A stretch of 64,000 bases of DNA from an uncultured Methanomicrobiales archaeon. Its GTDB lineage: Archaea > Halobacteriota > Methanomicrobia > Methanomicrobiales > Methanospirillaceae. Positions 1 through 7,758 of this stretch are shown piece after piece. The notes under the pieces were generated by a model. That model was given only the letters and a program-made list of their open reading frames with translations, had not been told where the DNA came from and searched no databases. Position 1 is the first letter of the stretch; the number at the start of each line of letters is the position of its first letter. The position numbers and the translations under genes are program-made. Where the stretch lies: NCBI GenBank assembly GCA_903926075.1, contig CAIYHQ010000128.1, positions 62,001 through 126,000 on the forward strand, given 5' to 3'.

Positions 1-113
1 TCATACAAAGAAGAGTATGTGAACAGGGATTTCCTGTCGATTCGGGAAAGTCCCGAAAATAAGGAGGAGAAACGAGGGCTTGAGTCCGAGGAAAGAAAAA
101 AGATTTCCACCAT
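1..113 (-). CDS. Partial unidentified reading frame downstream of ehaO
   Basis: A minus-strand frame opens with ATG at 113 (MVEIFFLSSDSSPR...) and runs off the left edge after 37 codons. An AGGAGG lies 13 bases upstream, which is rather far. In canonical eha operons the next genes after ehaO encode polyferredoxin-type subunits, but these 37 residues contain no cysteine and are not recognisable. A competing complete 61-codon frame covers 1-186 on the same strand and overlaps ehaO. Either may be spurious. Confidence 0.25.
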   Translation of the reverse strand, partial: MVEIFFLSSDSSPRFSSLFSGLSRIDRKSLFTYSSLY

Positions 114-161
114 CGTAGCCGTGCAACCTCCTGGATATAGTAATATAGGGATACCATAAAG

Positions 162-1247
162 TTATCGCTCCGTGCAGGCAATGCATGGATCTATTGACAC
201 AAATACTGACGCAACGTCAGCAATTGATTCGAGTCCAGGGATCATTTTTTGCATACAGACCTCAATATTCATAATTGAGGGTGTCTCAATTGCAATGTCT
301 ATTATTCTCCCGGCATCATCAGTCTTAATAAAATAGGTGAGTTGTCCTCTGGGAGCCTCACCACTGTGCGTTATCTCCCCGGCTTTAGGAATGCCACCAA
401 AACGGACTAGACCCCCGGGAAGAGTCGCGAGGGCGGTTTTAATGAGATCAATACTCTGAATTATCTCTGAGAATCTCAACATGACTCTTGCATAGTTATC
501 CTTACCGTTACTGACTATGGACACAAAATCCAGTTTCTGGTATACAGGATGTTCAAGCCTGCAGTCGAAAGTTATTCCGCTTCCCCTGGCGAGGGGGCCG
601 ACTGCATGGTTTAACCTTGCAGATTCTTCAGTTAATATACCGATACCCCTGCTCCTTAAAGCAATCAATGGGCCTGTACTGAACATATTCATCCACTGAT
701 TAACATTCACTTCAAGCTTTTTAAGTCGAACTGGTATTGACCTCATTTCCTCATCTGAAATATCAAACCTCACACCACCTGGAATTATATACGAACAGGT
801 TACCCTTGCCCCGGTCAGCCTTTCAAGTTCATCCATAACTGATTCCCTTTCGTTGAGCAGGTACATGGCAAGGGTCTCATGACCTATCGTATTGCAGTAA
901 GAAATATTTGCAAGCAGGTGACTCTGAATCCTGTCAAATTCATTGGCTATAACTCTTAAGTAAAGTGCCCTTGGAGACACTTCGATTCCACTTATCTTCT
1001 CAATACTTTCTATAAATACCATGTTATGGATGACTGAGCAGACCCCGCATACACGTTCCGCAATGAACATAACCTCCTGCCATGGCTTTCCTCGCATAAT
1101 TCTTTCAATACCTCTTTTCATGTAGCCAAGCTCGGTTTCACATGAGAGGACATATTCACCTTTTGTCTCACACATTATTCTTACCGGCTCCCTGAAACAG
1201 GGATGCACAGGACCAAGCGGTATTGAGATATCAACGATTTTTTTCAT
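162..1247 (-). CDS. ehaO: Energy-converting hydrogenase Eha, large subunit (EhaO)
   Basis: This is the catalytic [NiFe] large subunit of a group 4 membrane-bound hydrogenase, which oxidises H2 and passes electrons to ferredoxin using an ion gradient. The 361-residue protein has the N-terminal nickel-binding motif RVCGVC (near residue 65) and the C-terminal DPCIAC motif, so all four nickel-ligand cysteines are present. The C-terminal tail after the last Cys is only TER, as expected for group 4 enzymes that need little or no C-terminal processing. The start overlaps the ehaN stop (TGATG at 1247-1251), indicating translational coupling. It is the last clear gene of the ehaJ-L-M-N-O run at the left edge. 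Confidence 0.9.
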   Translation of the reverse strand: MKKIVDISIPLGPVHPCFREPVRIMCETKGEYVLSCETELGYMKRGIERIMRGKPWQEVMFIAERVCGVCSVIHNMVFIESIEKISGIEVSPRALYLRVIANEFDRIQSHLLANISYCNTIGHETLAMYLLNERESVMDELERLTGARVTCSYIIPGGVRFDISDEEMRSIPVRLKKLEVNVNQWMNMFSTGPLIALRSRGIGILTEESARLNHAVGPLARGSGITFDCRLEHPVYQKLDFVSIVSNGKDNYARVMLRFSEIIQSIDLIKTALATLPGGLVRFGGIPKAGEITHSGEAPRGQLTYFIKTDDAGRIIDIAIETPSIMNIEVCMQKMIPGLESIADVASVFVSIDPCIACTER

Positions 1248-1699
1248 CAGGGTTCAGCCTTAAAGTCAGGAAAGATTTTTGGTATCTGGGCAAGAATCGC
1301 AGCGATAATCTCGGTTGGACGTGGAGGACATCCAGATACATTGGCATAAACCGGAATATGCTTTGAGACAGGCGGGTCGATATATGACCCTCTCCTATTG
1401 AATACTGAGCCGGATTGTGGACAATTGCCAATTGCTATTGCAGCCTTTGGCGCCGGAATTTTATCCCATAAAATACGAAGCTTATCATCCCATCCAGGAG
1501 TAAATGCTCCAGCGACAAGGAGTATATCTGCTTCCCTTGGGTTGTTATGGATAACTATACCATATTGCCCGATATCATACCTTGGAGCAAGGCATGCAAG
1601 CACCTCAATACCACATCCATTGCATGAACCTGCATCAACATAACACACATGGATGGAACGCCTCCTCACAATGTTCATTATAGATTGAAATGCTGTCAT
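1247..1699 (-). CDS. ehaN: Energy-converting hydrogenase Eha, small subunit (EhaN)
   Basis: This 150-residue NuoB-like small subunit carries the proximal [4Fe-4S] cluster that takes electrons from the NiFe site. Visible ligands are CNGC in the segment DAGSCNGCGIEVLA (about residues 26-29), the Cys of AIGNCPQSGS, and the Cys of VSGCPPRPTEI. It is compact like other group 4 small subunits. The ATG overlaps the stop of the DUF1959 gene upstream (ATGA), and its own stop overlaps the ehaO start. Confidence 0.9.
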   Translation of the reverse strand: MTAFQSIMNIVRRRSIHVCYVDAGSCNGCGIEVLACLAPRYDIGQYGIVIHNNPREADILLVAGAFTPGWDDKLRILWDKIPAPKAAIAIGNCPQSGSVFNRRGSYIDPPVSKHIPVYANVSGCPPRPTEIIAAILAQIPKIFPDFKAEP

Positions 1700-2085
1700 T
1701 TTCCAAAAATCTCCCTTAACTGGGAGAGGCCATCATTAATTGCCTTCTCGATTGACGTTCCGGCTGCAATTGACATTTCAACAGATCGGATAATGCCCTC
1801 CATCTGTTCCTTACGGTATAATGGGATATGCAATACAAAAAAACGGTATCCTATCTCATGGGCGACCCTGCTGACTGGCGTTTTATCATTTATTCCGGCT
1901 TGATAGTGTGTAGGAAGATTTTCAAGCGAGACCATATCAAAATTCTCTATCAGATATAGTCTTAATTTCTGAGGTGGTATTTTCAGCCTTTTAGATATTG
2001 CCTGAATTATACTCTCATGTCTTGAACTCGTGAGAATTGCATATTTCATTCCGGTAAGGTCATTTTCATGGAGGAACCGGGTCAA
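1696..2085 (-). CDS. ehaM: Eha subunit M (DUF1959 family)
   Basis: This soluble 129-residue protein lies between the small membrane subunit and the hydrogenase small subunit, the position of EhaM in canonical eha operons. The sequence resembles the DUF1959 family known only from methanogen Eha clusters (segments such as ISKRLKIPPQKLRLYLIEN and HEIGYRFFVLHIPLYRKEQ). No cofactor motif or membrane segment is seen, and its molecular role is unknown. The start is TTG, overlapping the preceding stop in a TTGA arrangement. Confidence 0.8.
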   Translation of the reverse strand: MTRFLHENDLTGMKYAILTSSRHESIIQAISKRLKIPPQKLRLYLIENFDMVSLENLPTHYQAGINDKTPVSRVAHEIGYRFFVLHIPLYRKEQMEGIIRSVEMSIAAGTSIEKAINDGLSQLREIFGK

Positions 2086-2324
2086 ATTAAACCCCCGAAC
2101 TTCATTATTCCATATAATGCAAAGATAAGTATACTCACCGAGAGAGCAGATATTTCAATCAAATGCAATTTCCATTCATTCCTTGAAAAGTAAAAGATTG
2201 TTCCAATTAGTGTGACACATATTATAAAAAGAGCCTGTATTGCTATTGAAGCCCTCTCCAATATTTGAATTATGATTATACAGATATATACTATCCCTGC
2301 TAATCCGATTACTTCCCTTATCAA
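2082..2324 (-). CDS. ehaL: Small membrane subunit of Eha (EhaL-like)
   Basis: An 80-residue protein with about three hydrophobic helices. The start chosen is TTG at 2324, which overlaps the ehaJ stop in a TTGA arrangement; a longer frame to 2363 would overlap ehaJ by 43 bases and is less likely. Size and position between the NuoH-like subunit and the DUF1959 subunit match EhaL (DUF2104 type), though ehaK in other methanogens is also small and hydrophobic, so the letter is by synteny. It probably forms part of the membrane arm. Confidence 0.65.
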   Translation of the reverse strand: MIREVIGLAGIVYICIIIIQILERASIAIQALFIICVTLIGTIFYFSRNEWKLHLIEISALSVSILIFALYGIMKFGGLI

Positions 2325-3163
2325 AGAAATACCCCCAGAATTACGAAATATGCAAGTGAACAACCGGTAACAAGCATCTCAATTGATACACTGTCATAAG
2401 GAGAAAGCACTGGTGTGAAAGCACAGACAAATGCAAGAATGACTATAAGGAGGACCATAAGGATTATCACTGGAATTATAGCAGTTATTCCAAAAAAAAC
2501 GACAATAAAGGTTGAAAGGAGCACAAATATTTTAAGGCCGTCGCTTATCATTAGTGCCGCCCTAAAAACCCCAAAATGTTCAGTTCTGCATCCACTTATA
2601 AACTCTTTTCCTTCAACAGCAGAGAATGGACCAGATGGCATCTTTGCGAGGATTACAAGGAACATTGCAACAGCTGCAGGGAATGCAATGATGATAAGGG
2701 GACTATGAGATAATTGATAATCTGATATCCCGTTGAGTAAAAGGGTATGGGTGAATATTACAATACCTGCAATACTTACAAATAAGGGGACCTCTGACAT
2801 TGCAGAAATAATAGACCTTGCTCCTGCAAATTTTCCGTAAGGGGAACCTGTTGAGAGACCAAGTCCATATTCTACAATTTTATCAAAGATATAAATTCCA
2901 AAAATTATTATCAGGTTTCCTCCGGTGAAAAGGACAATAAAACCCGTAGTCCAGATACCCAATTCTATAACAATTAGCCCTGCAAAAAGGCTTTTCCCTG
3001 CAGTGACAGGTATCCATGTTTTTTTCCCGCCAAATTTTAGCATATGCAGTATCTCCTGCCAGACCGGTGGCCCTGGGCGACCCTGGATCCGGGCTATAAT
3101 CTTTCTATGAATGCCAAGCAGGAGAAGTCCAAAAAAAATAGCAAAGATAAGTTCAGGAATCAT
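2321..3163 (-). CDS. ehaJ: Eha membrane anchor subunit J (NuoH/HyfD-like)
   Basis: This 280-residue polytopic membrane protein belongs to the NuoH/complex I subunit 1 family, which anchors the hydrogenase module and couples it to ion translocation. The characteristic segments RIQGRPGPPVWQEI (cytoplasmic loop 1) and the conserved acidic loop SAVEGKEFISG are present, with about eight hydrophobic helices. The start is taken as ATG 3163; a TTG two codons upstream is also possible. A TATA-like box at 3183-3194 sits about 26 bases upstream, so this gene seems to head a transcript now that ehaH lies 40 kb away. Confidence 0.88.
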   Translation of the reverse strand: MIPELIFAIFFGLLLLGIHRKIIARIQGRPGPPVWQEILHMLKFGGKKTWIPVTAGKSLFAGLIVIELGIWTTGFIVLFTGGNLIIIFGIYIFDKIVEYGLGLSTGSPYGKFAGARSIISAMSEVPLFVSIAGIVIFTHTLLLNGISDYQLSHSPLIIIAFPAAVAMFLVILAKMPSGPFSAVEGKEFISGCRTEHFGVFRAALMISDGLKIFVLLSTFIVVFFGITAIIPVIILMVLLIVILAFVCAFTPVLSPYDSVSIEMLVTGCSLAYFVILGVFL

Positions 3164-3182
3164 TTTCAACCGGACTACAATA

Positions 3183-3194
3183 GAAATTTATAAA
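3183..3194 (-). promoter_or_regulatory. TATA-like promoter element for ehaJ-L-M-N-O
   Basis: On the minus strand the sequence reads TTTATAAATTTC, centred about 26 bases upstream of the ehaJ ATG. That spacing is typical of archaeal promoters giving a leaderless or very short-leader transcript. Prediction rests on sequence and spacing only. Confidence 0.55.
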
Positions 3195-3218
3195 AAATAC
3201 GGGGAGTGTCATATTATT

Positions 3219-4148
3219 TTATATCCATTTAAACAGTGTGACAACATCTCCATAATCAATTCTTCCGTTTTGGTTGTAATCAAAAGAATTTAATGGCTCA
3301 TTTAAGCCAATCCATTCAATCTGCTGACTATAAAGGGTGACATCATTGTAATCATGCACAGAATTTCCATTAACATCGCGATAAAGTGAATCTCCATCAA
3401 TAGACTTAGGAGGATTATTTATTCCGGGAAGTGGCAGGATTTGCAATTGACCCGGGATTGTGGGTAGTGTTGTCACCCATGGTGTTGTCACCCCGGGTGT
3501 TGTTACCCATGGTGTTGTTACCTTGGGTGTTGCCGGAGGATAAGATCCAGATACAAGAAAAGCCCTGACAGTCGTCGCCTTGCCTGGATATACTATAACA
3601 GATTCCTGATACGGCATGTATCCAGGATATGTAAGTTCAATTACATGATTTCCAGTTAATACACCCATAAGGGTTGTCGGAGCGTATCCCTTTATTTCTC
3701 CATCTAGAGAGATGTGGGCTCCGGGTGGCTCGCTCATAACTGAAATCATACCTTGCCCGGATGAGGGAGATGGGGGAAGCATACCACCACCGATTCCTTT
3801 CGTAAGTGATGCAATTATAACATCAGTCTGTCCATTCAATATAGACCTCGTATCAGTCCAGTCCTTGTAACCCTCTTTTATTAACTGTATATAACGTTGT
3901 CCAGGGTATACATAATTCAGGGTCAGAGGAGTTGAACCTGCATATACGGTGTCTACGAAAACTGATGCTCCAGAAGGGATTGATTGGAAGACAAATGTGC
4001 CTCCTTCGCGAGAATTGTCATACGAGGTAAGGTCTGAAATACCTGTTACCGGGAGAATACTTAATCCTGCAATAAAGAAAAATAAAATTAGACATTTTAA
4101 AGTAATTTTATATGAAATTGTACTTTCACTCTTATGCCGCAGATTCAT
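3219..4148 (-). CDS. Secreted PEGA-domain protein with C-terminal dockerin/EF-hand-like segment
   Basis: This 309-residue protein has an N-terminal hydrophobic segment (about residues 18-36) that could be a signal peptide or anchor. Two PEGA-type beta domains follow (about 48-115, with IPSGASVFVDTVYAGSTP, and about 132-200, with EPPGAHISLDGEIKGYAPT). A Thr-Pro-Val linker with WVTTPGVTTP repeats comes next. The end has two D-x-N-x-N-x-x-D calcium-loop-like motifs (RDVNGNSVHDYNDV and FDYNQNGRIDYGDV), as in dockerins. PEGA domains are common in methanogen surface proteins and probably mediate envelope interactions. It lies just outside the ehaJ promoter and is the first gene of the accessory region. 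Confidence 0.75.
   Translation of the reverse strand: MNLRHKSESTISYKITLKCLILFFFIAGLSILPVTGISDLTSYDNSREGGTFVFQSIPSGASVFVDTVYAGSTPLTLNYVYPGQRYIQLIKEGYKDWTDTRSILNGQTDVIIASLTKGIGGGMLPPSPSSGQGMISVMSEPPGAHISLDGEIKGYAPTTLMGVLTGNHVIELTYPGYMPYQESVIVYPGKATTVRAFLVSGSYPPATPKVTTPWVTTPGVTTPWVTTLPTIPGQLQILPLPGINNPPKSIDGDSLYRDVNGNSVHDYNDVTLYSQQIEWIGLNEPLNSFDYNQNGRIDYGDVVTLFKWI
3467..3532. repeat. Short tandem repeat encoding a Thr-Pro linker
   Basis: About four units of 18 bases (GTTGTTACCCATGGT-like) repeat in tandem inside the PEGA gene and encode TTPWVTTPGVTT-type linker residues. Such repeats vary in number by slippage. Confidence 0.7.
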
Positions 4149-4187
4149 AAATCATCCTCTTTCGTATTCATCGTTCCCTTTGACAGG

Positions 4188-4889
4188 TTAATGCAGTCTT
4201 GTCGCGTTCCACGAATCGCTATCGTCTGTTTTTTGAAGGAAAATACTGTATGTTCCATTGAAAACTGATCCATCTTCTGAAAGGACAAAGTTAAAATTCC
4301 CACTTTCGGTCCATTTTCCTGATACCGTCTTTCCATCTTCAGAAACGGTCCCTTCAAATGTCCCTGGTTCGTCATTTATGTTTGACCATGGCTGATAAGA
4401 ACCAGTTACTACTGTTCCATTCTGGGTGAAAGTCTGGTTTGTCCGTGTTGAATTCCAGTTGCCGCTCCATGTGTTATGGGGGCCGGATACATTACCAACT
4501 CTCTTACCACCAGTTTTATAGGTTTCAGACGGGTTACGGCCTCCTTCAGGGCGTACTGCGCCAATTCCCGAGTAACTCATCCCGTCCTCTGACATAACAA
4601 GATTAAGAGGCCCGGATTCAGTCCACACTCCCGAAAAAGCCTTTCCTTCTGCCGATAAAGTCCCGGCTAATACACCTGGATCACTCGAACTGATATTATC
4701 AGGTTCATAATTCCCGCTTATTACTGAACCGCTCTGTTTGATGGACAGAGTATATAATTCAGATTTCCATGTCCCGTTCCAATTGTTACTCGAATGACTT
4801 ACCTCACCAGATTTCTGGCCGATAAAAGCAATACCCAGTAAAATTAGGGCAATTATAACAATTACTCCAATTATAATAAGATTTTTCAT
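4188..4889 (-). CDS. Membrane-anchored protein with two tandem beta-rich repeats
   Basis: The 233-residue product has one N-terminal transmembrane helix (about residues 3-22) and then two copies of a roughly 75-residue domain. Each begins WNGTWKS/WSGNWNS and passes through a G-x-Y-x-P segment, a short GTLSAEGKAFSG / GTVSEDGKTVSG turn and VWTESG / KWTESG. The periodic turns suggest a lipocalin- or beta-barrel-like fold facing outside. The start was set at ATG 4889, directly before the hydrophobic segment; a TTG seven codons upstream is possible. Function unknown. Confidence 0.7.
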   Translation of the reverse strand: MKNLIIIGVIVIIALILLGIAFIGQKSGEVSHSSNNWNGTWKSELYTLSIKQSGSVISGNYEPDNISSSDPGVLAGTLSAEGKAFSGVWTESGPLNLVMSEDGMSYSGIGAVRPEGGRNPSETYKTGGKRVGNVSGPHNTWSGNWNSTRTNQTFTQNGTVVTGSYQPWSNINDEPGTFEGTVSEDGKTVSGKWTESGNFNFVLSEDGSVFNGTYSIFLQKTDDSDSWNATRLH

Positions 4890-4910
4890 CCTTTTTACCA
4901 CACCTGGCAA

Positions 4911-5286
4911 TATAAATAGACTAATTTAACAGCATATAAAGGTTTTTATTCGTAATGGGACAAAAATAAGGACTATAGATAAAGAAGGGTAATAAGAATA
5001 ACCGGAATCCAACCAGGCGGACCTATATTATTTAAGCGATGAAAACGGGTTTATTCATTTCACGATGACCGGGAGGAAGAAGTAATTCCACTCCTTTATA
5101 AACCCTGGAGCGACCCTGCGGGGCACGCCACGACTCGATTCGCTCGTTCCCAGGCGTGCCCCTCCGGGGGGGTTTGTGTTGAAGTGAAACAAAATCACTT
5201 TTTGTTATCAAAATTGTAAATCATCATTTATGAGAATAAAAAAGATAGAGTCACACATTTAAATTACAACTGAACAACATTTAATT
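4911..5286. other. Intergenic region with a GC-rich element
   Basis: No gene is supported here. The middle (about 5090-5175) is GC-rich relative to its AT-rich surroundings and contains the inverted repeat annotated separately. It shares a GAGCGACC/GATCGCTCC-type motif with intergenic repeats near 40.5 and 42.0 kb. Confidence 0.5.
5120..5162. repeat. GC-rich inverted repeat (hairpin)
   Basis: Perfect 10-base arms GGGGCACGCC (5120-5129) and GGCGTGCCCC (5153-5162) flank a 23-base loop. It resembles a palindromic intergenic repeat of the REP type or a stable RNA hairpin. There is no poly-T tract directly after it. Confidence 0.7.
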
Positions 5287-5463
5287 ATGGATATTAAGAC
5301 GAGAAATTACTTAATAATCGCAGCAGGAATTGTCTTCCTTTTGATTGGCTTATTCAGTATAATGGCTTCACAGGGCATATGGTATTATATCACTTTCATC
5401 CTTGGCATAATTATTATAGTTCTTGGTCTAGTAGGACTGAAGCAGGGCCGAGTCATAGGATAA
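5287..5463 (+). CDS. Small two-helix membrane protein
   Basis: A 58-residue protein starting MDIKTRNYLIIAAGIVFLL has two hydrophobic helices (about 7-24 and 31-49) separated by a short polar turn and ends in KQGRVIG. A weak AT-rich promoter-like stretch precedes it. It is too short to identify; the two-helix pattern resembles small methanogen membrane proteins of unknown function. Confidence 0.55.
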   Translation: MDIKTRNYLIIAAGIVFLLIGLFSIMASQGIWYYITFILGIIIIVLGLVGLKQGRVIG

Positions 5464-5527
5464 TCTTTTTCCCAATTATTATTTTACTGGTATCCAATTT
5501 ATTAAAAGAGGAAAGAAAGTTTTTATT

Positions 5528-6160
5528 TTATGTTTGGAAACCTTTAATTTTTTGGGCAGCTGCTGATGCAAGTTCCTTTCCGGCAACAAGATCTGGATTT
5601 TTACCTGATATATGGAATATTTCATATACATTTCCCTTTCCGAATACGATAAAATAGCCCTGAAGACCTGGAGCAATATCGTTTGGTGCAATATATTTCC
5701 ATATTCTACTCACTTCGCCTATTCCGGGAGTTGGAAGTTCATTTATAATGTATGTTGAATATTCAGGATATCCCTCATTTAATACCTGTTCCAGTGTTCC
5801 ATTCGTTACGGGCTTTGAATAGATCATCACATTTTGTTCAACCGTCGTGTTTTTTCCATTATCCACGGTAACAGAATACCCTTCTTTCATACATAATGTG
5901 TCTCCTGTGCAGTTAAGATCAGGATTTAGCCAGTCGTTATGAGTAATTGAAGAACCTTTTGGAAGATCCTGCGGAAATAGAGCAAGTGTTACCACTGAGA
6001 CAGACTCATTTGCAGCCGGGACATTTGGAGTTGAAACGACTCTTGTTTGAGTCTCGTTGATACCATTTATTTTTACCTGGTTTGTTGAAGGAGAAGTACA
6101 ACCACTGAAAAACATCATACAAACAAGTGAAAGAAATACAAACAGACTAACCCACTTCAT
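5528..6160 (-). CDS. Secreted lipoprotein of unknown function
   Basis: The start is set at ATG 6160 because it gives a normal lipoprotein signal peptide (MKWVSLFVFLSLVCMMFFSGC), with the lipobox FSGC at about residues 19-22; the frame extends 27 codons further upstream. The mature part, about 190 residues, is polar with no recognised domain; the middle CTGDTLCMKEG could form a disulfide. A decayed duplicate of an internal piece of this gene is found at about 7096-7196. Confidence 0.7.
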   Translation of the reverse strand: MKWVSLFVFLSLVCMMFFSGCTSPSTNQVKINGINETQTRVVSTPNVPAANESVSVVTLALFPQDLPKGSSITHNDWLNPDLNCTGDTLCMKEGYSVTVDNGKNTTVEQNVMIYSKPVTNGTLEQVLNEGYPEYSTYIINELPTPGIGEVSRIWKYIAPNDIAPGLQGYFIVFGKGNVYEIFHISGKNPDLVAGKELASAAAQKIKGFQT

Positions 6161-6246
6161 AGTATATCGATGTAATGTGTATATCTGATAGGTTATAAAT
6201 TCCAACCAAAAGAAAATGAACACGATAAAGAGCCGGTCCAATTATT

Positions 6247-6462
6247 GTGGTACCTGATTGGACAGGCTCAAATCGATATGATTCTACCGGGACAAAGGTT
6301 TCAAGCAATGATTACCTACATCAGATCATTATGTTTGGACTTGATATGTCTCAATTAAATAAGCAATATGTTGTCAGCATGATGAACTATGTTGCAGCAG
6401 CCAAGTGGGTGGAAGAATCTGAAAAGTTATCCAAGTCCGAGGAAGAGAAGAAGAAAAAATAA
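6247..6462 (+). CDS. Short hypothetical ORF, possibly a 3' gene fragment
   Basis: The 71-residue frame ends in a highly charged KSEEEKKKK tail. The start (ATG 6247, MVPDWTGSNRYDSTGTK) does not look like a natural N-terminus and has no clear ribosome-binding site, so this may be the surviving 3' end of a larger gene. No family recognised. Confidence 0.35.
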   Translation: MVPDWTGSNRYDSTGTKVSSNDYLHQIIMFGLDMSQLNKQYVVSMMNYVAAAKWVEESEKLSKSEEEKKKK

Positions 6463-6553
6463 AAGTTTCAATAGTTTTTATTTCAATCATTAGGTGTAAA
6501 GATAGCCTTTTAAGATGTTGTCGTTATTTTTATCCTCTTTAATTTTTTCCTTT

Positions 6554-6690
6554 GGATAATCTTCTGAACGATCATAATTACAAACCTCACACTTTCACAC
6601 TATCTATAGGGAGCCCATTGATGATCTTGGGTTGTCCACAATAGTGAGAGGTGCAGTCTCGATGGGCCGATCTGTCGAAGAGATTAAGAT
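6554..6690 (+). repeat. Degenerate direct repeat, copy 1
   Basis: This segment is about 75-80 percent similar by eye to 7197-7334. Both share the core CACTTTCACAC...TATC and a tail that would encode GRSVEEIK/GRSVEELK. The reading frame (IDDLGLSTIVRGAVSMGRSVEEIKIWL) ends in a stop and has no start, so it is a gene remnant rather than a gene. Confidence 0.55.
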
Positions 6691-6817
6691 ATGGCTTTAT
6701 CAGTAATTCACCCATCAATAATTGTTTGTATTTGTTCCTTTGAGTTACGCCTCAACATCAAAGGGGCTCACTAAAGCTGCAGTTTATTAAACTAGTAAAA
6801 TAATATGAAAAAATTGT

Positions 6818-6997
6818 ATGACCGACGCACAACCACCCGATGTGATGAAAAAACTTGTCTTGTTTATCATTGGTATCGCAATTTTGGGCACGATTATTGC
6901 ACTGGCAGTGTACTTCACCGTTAACCTGCCGGCGCAGCAGGCTTTGCTTCACGCTCCCATGAACACTGGTATTATTTATCCTAAATTTCCAATATAG
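6818..6997 (+). CDS. Small single-pass membrane protein (family with copies near 27.4 kb)
   Basis: The 59-residue frame starts MTDAQPPDVMKKLVLFIIGI, has one long hydrophobic helix (about 12-32) and continues NLPAQQALLHAPMNTG before an early stop. The same pattern (polar start, x-x-D-x-(L/M)-K-K-L, one helix, PAQQ/PQQQ, HAP/QAPTN) is seen in two pseudogenes at 27054-27371 and 27414-27655. Those continue into a cysteine-rich tail, so this copy is probably truncated at the 3' end. Function unknown. Confidence 0.45.
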   Translation: MTDAQPPDVMKKLVLFIIGIAILGTIIALAVYFTVNLPAQQALLHAPMNTGIIYPKFPI

Positions 6998-7095
6998 TGA
7001 GCCGGTTATTGCTTCGATAGCGTAGATATTACTGTCGCCACTCCCGACATATACGACTCCATTCACTACTGATGGCGATGATCTACTTACGCTAT
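6958..7095 (-). pseudogene. Remnant of a PQQ-type beta-propeller repeat protein
   Basis: The minus strand encodes one recognisable propeller blade: SSPSVVNGVVYVGSGD followed by NIYAIEAITGSLYWKF. This matches the repeated blade of PQQ-like propeller proteins that are abundant in methanogens. Nothing else of the protein remains on either side, and the region is overlapped by another gene remnant on the plus strand. Confidence 0.6.
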
Positions 7096-7196
7096 GTTTT
7101 TTACATTATCCACGGTAACAGAATACCCTTCTTTCATACATAATGTGTCTCTTGTGCAGTTAAGATCAGATTTTAGTCAGTCTTTATGAATAATTG
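7096..7196 (-). repeat. Decayed duplicate of a segment of the 5528-6160 lipoprotein gene
   Basis: The run from the TTATCCACGGTAACAGAATA motif through TCATACATAATGTGTCTC and CAGTTAAGATCAG matches 5850-5950 with few mismatches. It is out of context and not part of an open frame, so it is a duplicated fragment. Confidence 0.7.
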
Positions 7197-7334
7197 GATA
7201 ACCTTCTGAATGATCAACATCATTACTAACCTCACACTTTCACACGGTCTATCGGGAGCTCATTGATGATCTCGAATTGTCCACACTAGGGGGAGGTGCT
7301 TTATCGATGGGTCGATCTGTCGAAGAGTTAAAGA
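7197..7334 (+). repeat. Degenerate direct repeat, copy 2
   Basis: This is the partner of the repeat at 6554-6690. Its translation contains YRELIDDLELSTLGGG followed by GRSVEELK and then stops. It directly follows the lipoprotein-gene fragment, which suggests the whole 5.5-7.3 kb stretch arose by duplication followed by decay. Confidence 0.55.
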
Positions 7335-7426
7335 TCTTTGTAAATGTTATCGCTAACAGGTGAAAGAAGACATCACGAGCTATTTTGGGATTGAACAGGA
7401 TTTATGCAGAACGAGTTATTCAAAAA

Positions 7427-7540
7427 ATGACGGCCAATAGCGAACTCACGTTTAGTGGACTGACTGACCCGCTGGAGGCAGTGGTTTTCTCAGTTCTCAT
7501 CGAGATGGAGAGAGACCTGGAGGAGATGAAAAACGCTTAA
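7427..7540 (+). pseudogene. Short gene remnant
   Basis: A 37-codon frame (MTANSELTFSGLTDP, ending EEMKNA) continues an open frame without a start upstream (RIYAERVIQK). The composition is that of a coiled, charged protein C-terminus. It is probably the last piece of a lost gene. About 190 bases without features follow before the first kinase gene. Confidence 0.3.
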
Positions 7541-7758
7541 TGGTGTTCATGGTTTATTTCCGGTTGAGGTGGGGTTTGCGATACGATTTCGTCAGATTCT
7601 ATTAAATTCATTGTCTCGTTTCAATTTTTCAAGCCTTGATAACTATAAATTTGTGTTCATAAACAGGAAATTATGCATTTAAGAAGGAAATAATCATAAA
7701 CAAAAAATGATCTATCAATACCGAAAGATATGTGCTGATAGACATACAACGGAGTGTA

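Noticed and set aside
3467-3532. Possible CRISPR-like repeat
   Set aside because: Units are 18 bases, contiguous without spacers and in frame within a coding region, so it is a linker repeat.
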